A stretch of DNA of 5,903 bases from JAAXZI01 sp045863575 (GTDB lineage Bacteria > Planctomycetota > Phycisphaerae > UBA1845 > PWPN01), in the NCBI GenBank assembly GCA_045863575.1, contig BTUC01000456.1, positions 1 through 5,903 on the forward strand. Reading direction: 5' to 3'. Of the stretch, positions 5,701 to 5,903 are shown piece by piece. The notes under the pieces are model-generated. The model made no database searches. It had not been told where the DNA came from and was given only the letters and a program-made list of their open reading frames with translations. The translations under genes were made by a program, and so were the position numbers. Numbering within the stretch: the stretch's first letter is position 1; every line of letters starts with the position of its first letter.

Positions 5701-5903
5701 CAGCTCCCCGGCCACAAAGTGGATGACTGGATCGGGCGCACCCGCCATTCAACCCCTGGCGTCGGCCTGATTTCGCCGCCGCCGCACCACGACATCTATT
5801 CCATCGAGGACCTGGCTCAGCTTATTCACGACCTCAAGAACGCGAACCACCACGCGCGGGTCAGCGTCAAGCTGGTCGCCGAGGTCGGCGTGGGCACCGT
5901 GGC
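2713..5903 (+). CDS. gltB: Glutamate synthase large subunit (partial, cut by window end)
   Basis: GltB makes two glutamates from glutamine and 2-oxoglutarate, the GOGAT half of GS-GOGAT ammonium assimilation, in the cytoplasm. 1063 complete codons are open; whole proteins have about 1500. A class II glutamine amidotransferase domain starts at catalytic Cys25 (CGVGF), which is exposed by removal of a 24-residue propeptide. It contains HQRYSTNTFPTW (236-247), oxyanion residues N259-G260 in CHNGEIN, and GGSDS (297-301) for glutamine binding. The central domain shows YFKQLFAQVTNPPLDAIREE (522-541), YGVGAINPYLAFE (687-699) and SKMGISTIHSYRGSQIFEA (736-754). The FMN domain shows MSFGS (891-895), NTGEGGED (916-923), AQGAKPGEGGQLPG (987-1000) and SPPPHHD (1021-1027). 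The Cys cluster for the 3Fe-4S centre and the glutamine-tunnel C-terminus lie outside, so NADPH- and ferredoxin-dependent types cannot be separated; a gltD gene downstream would favour NADPH. Only a weak Shine-Dalgarno precedes ATG 2713, so translation is probably coupled to the LysR gene ending 3 bases upstream. ATG 2728 is an alternative start. Confidence 0.97.
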   Translation, partial: MDPGQMFRTGQGFGLYDPFMEHANCGVGFMASLNGVKSHTVVHKALEILVNLEHRGACGCDPNTGDGAGILVQIPHEFFKTVASDAGIRLPDAHEYGVGMVFLPRDPAQRRRVEEMFEAVVKEEGQTFLGWRDVPRNNSVLGETARDVEPVVRQLFVGRGRLLQDDAAFERKLYVIRKRMERAVRESGLSERMYFYVCTLSHQTIVYKGLLLAPQIEPYYPDLTEESFVSGIALVHQRYSTNTFPTWDLAHPFRFLCHNGEINTLRGNINWMHAREGLFESPLFADIARILPISTPGGSDSAVLDNAVELLYHTGRSLPHAVAMLIPEAWQNHRTMSDSKKAFYEYHSCLMEPWDGPASIAFTDGNVIGAVLDRNGLRPSRYTVTKDGFVVMASETGVIEMDPDNVLYKGRLEPGRMFLIDTEAERIVPDEEIKEGLAARKPYRTWLSKHLVKLADLPAPAGVPGESVETLRTRQRAFGYTIEDLRILMGPMAERGEEPLGSMGTDTPLAVLSDKAPLLYNYFKQLFAQVTNPPLDAIREELVTSTITNIGAEEDLFDETEFHCHQLRLEQPILTNADLQKIKELRAGKLRSRTLPMLFEVEGGGAALESALAGLCDAASKAVDEGACVLILSDRGTDHDRAAIPALLAGSAVHHHLIRERKRTRCGLVIESAEPREVQHFALLLAYGVGAINPYLAFETLHELNRRGRLQEGLTPEKVEKNYIKAINKGVIKVISKMGISTIHSYRGSQIFEAIGLNQEVIDRYFSWTPSRISGVGLDVVAAESRFRHRQGYPQRPVADTLDLEVGGQYQWRRRGEYHLANPLTVAKLQQAVREGSFKTFKEYCDLIDDQSRQLCTLRGLLEFKAADEPIPLEEVEPAKDIVKRFKTGAMSFGSISFEAHANLAIAMNRIGGRSNTGEGGEDPIRYRPFPSPQSMRDAVARLSPITAANLEDGDSMRSAIKQVASGRFGVTSEYLVNSDELQIKMAQGAKPGEGGQLPGHKVDDWIGRTRHSTPGVGLISPPPHHDIYSIEDLAQLIHDLKNANHHARVSVKLVAEVGVGTV

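Noticed and set aside
3664..5748. A 694-codon open frame on the minus strand, overlapping gltB
   Set aside because: It is codon-aligned with gltB, which matches glutamate synthase motifs throughout. The antisense frame is open only because gltB avoids TTA, CTA and TCA codons. Its translation has no recognisable domain.

Overview
The window is GC-rich bacterial chromosomal DNA with four real genes. Two are on the minus strand at the left, and two are on the plus strand at the right, separated by about 730 bases of gene-free DNA. Promoters are of the housekeeping sigma-70 type. The leader-regulated RRM protein and the LysR-gltB pair occur in several high-GC phyla. The LysR N-terminus reminds me of planctomycete sequences, but that is only an impression and the phylum cannot be fixed from this window.

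Left part (1-1006, minus strand). A glycine-tailed single-RRM RNA-binding protein (62-382) is a complete transcription unit. It has a perfect TATAAT promoter (554-582), a leader of about 165 nt, a strong Shine-Dalgarno before a GTG start, and an intrinsic terminator (21-44). This is the layout expected of a cold-shock-type RNA chaperone. Just upstream, on the same strand, is a small cytoplasmic protein of unknown function (608-1006) that resembles the DUF6197 family. Its weak terminator hairpin runs into the -35 box of the RRM promoter.

Middle (1007-1734). No gene is convincing here. The stretch holds a possible -10 box for the small minus-strand gene and inverted repeats at 1435-1581 that can pair in two alternative ways. 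It also holds an A+T-rich patch, a LysR-type dyad (1654-1670), and a good extended -10 promoter (1698-1725) ending ten bases before the LysR start codon.

Right part (1735-5903, plus strand). A LysR-type regulator (1735-2709) is followed after 3 bases by the large subunit of glutamate synthase, gltB. gltB starts at 2713 and stays open for 1063 complete codons to the window edge, where it is cut within the FMN domain. The two genes probably share one transcript from the promoter in front of the regulator, so the regulator likely controls itself and gltB together in response to carbon/nitrogen status. Long open frames antisense to gltB are codon-aligned shadows and not genes.

I see no mobile element, CRISPR array, RNA gene of known family or phage sequence. 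The most interesting points are the regulatory layouts, not a new protein system.
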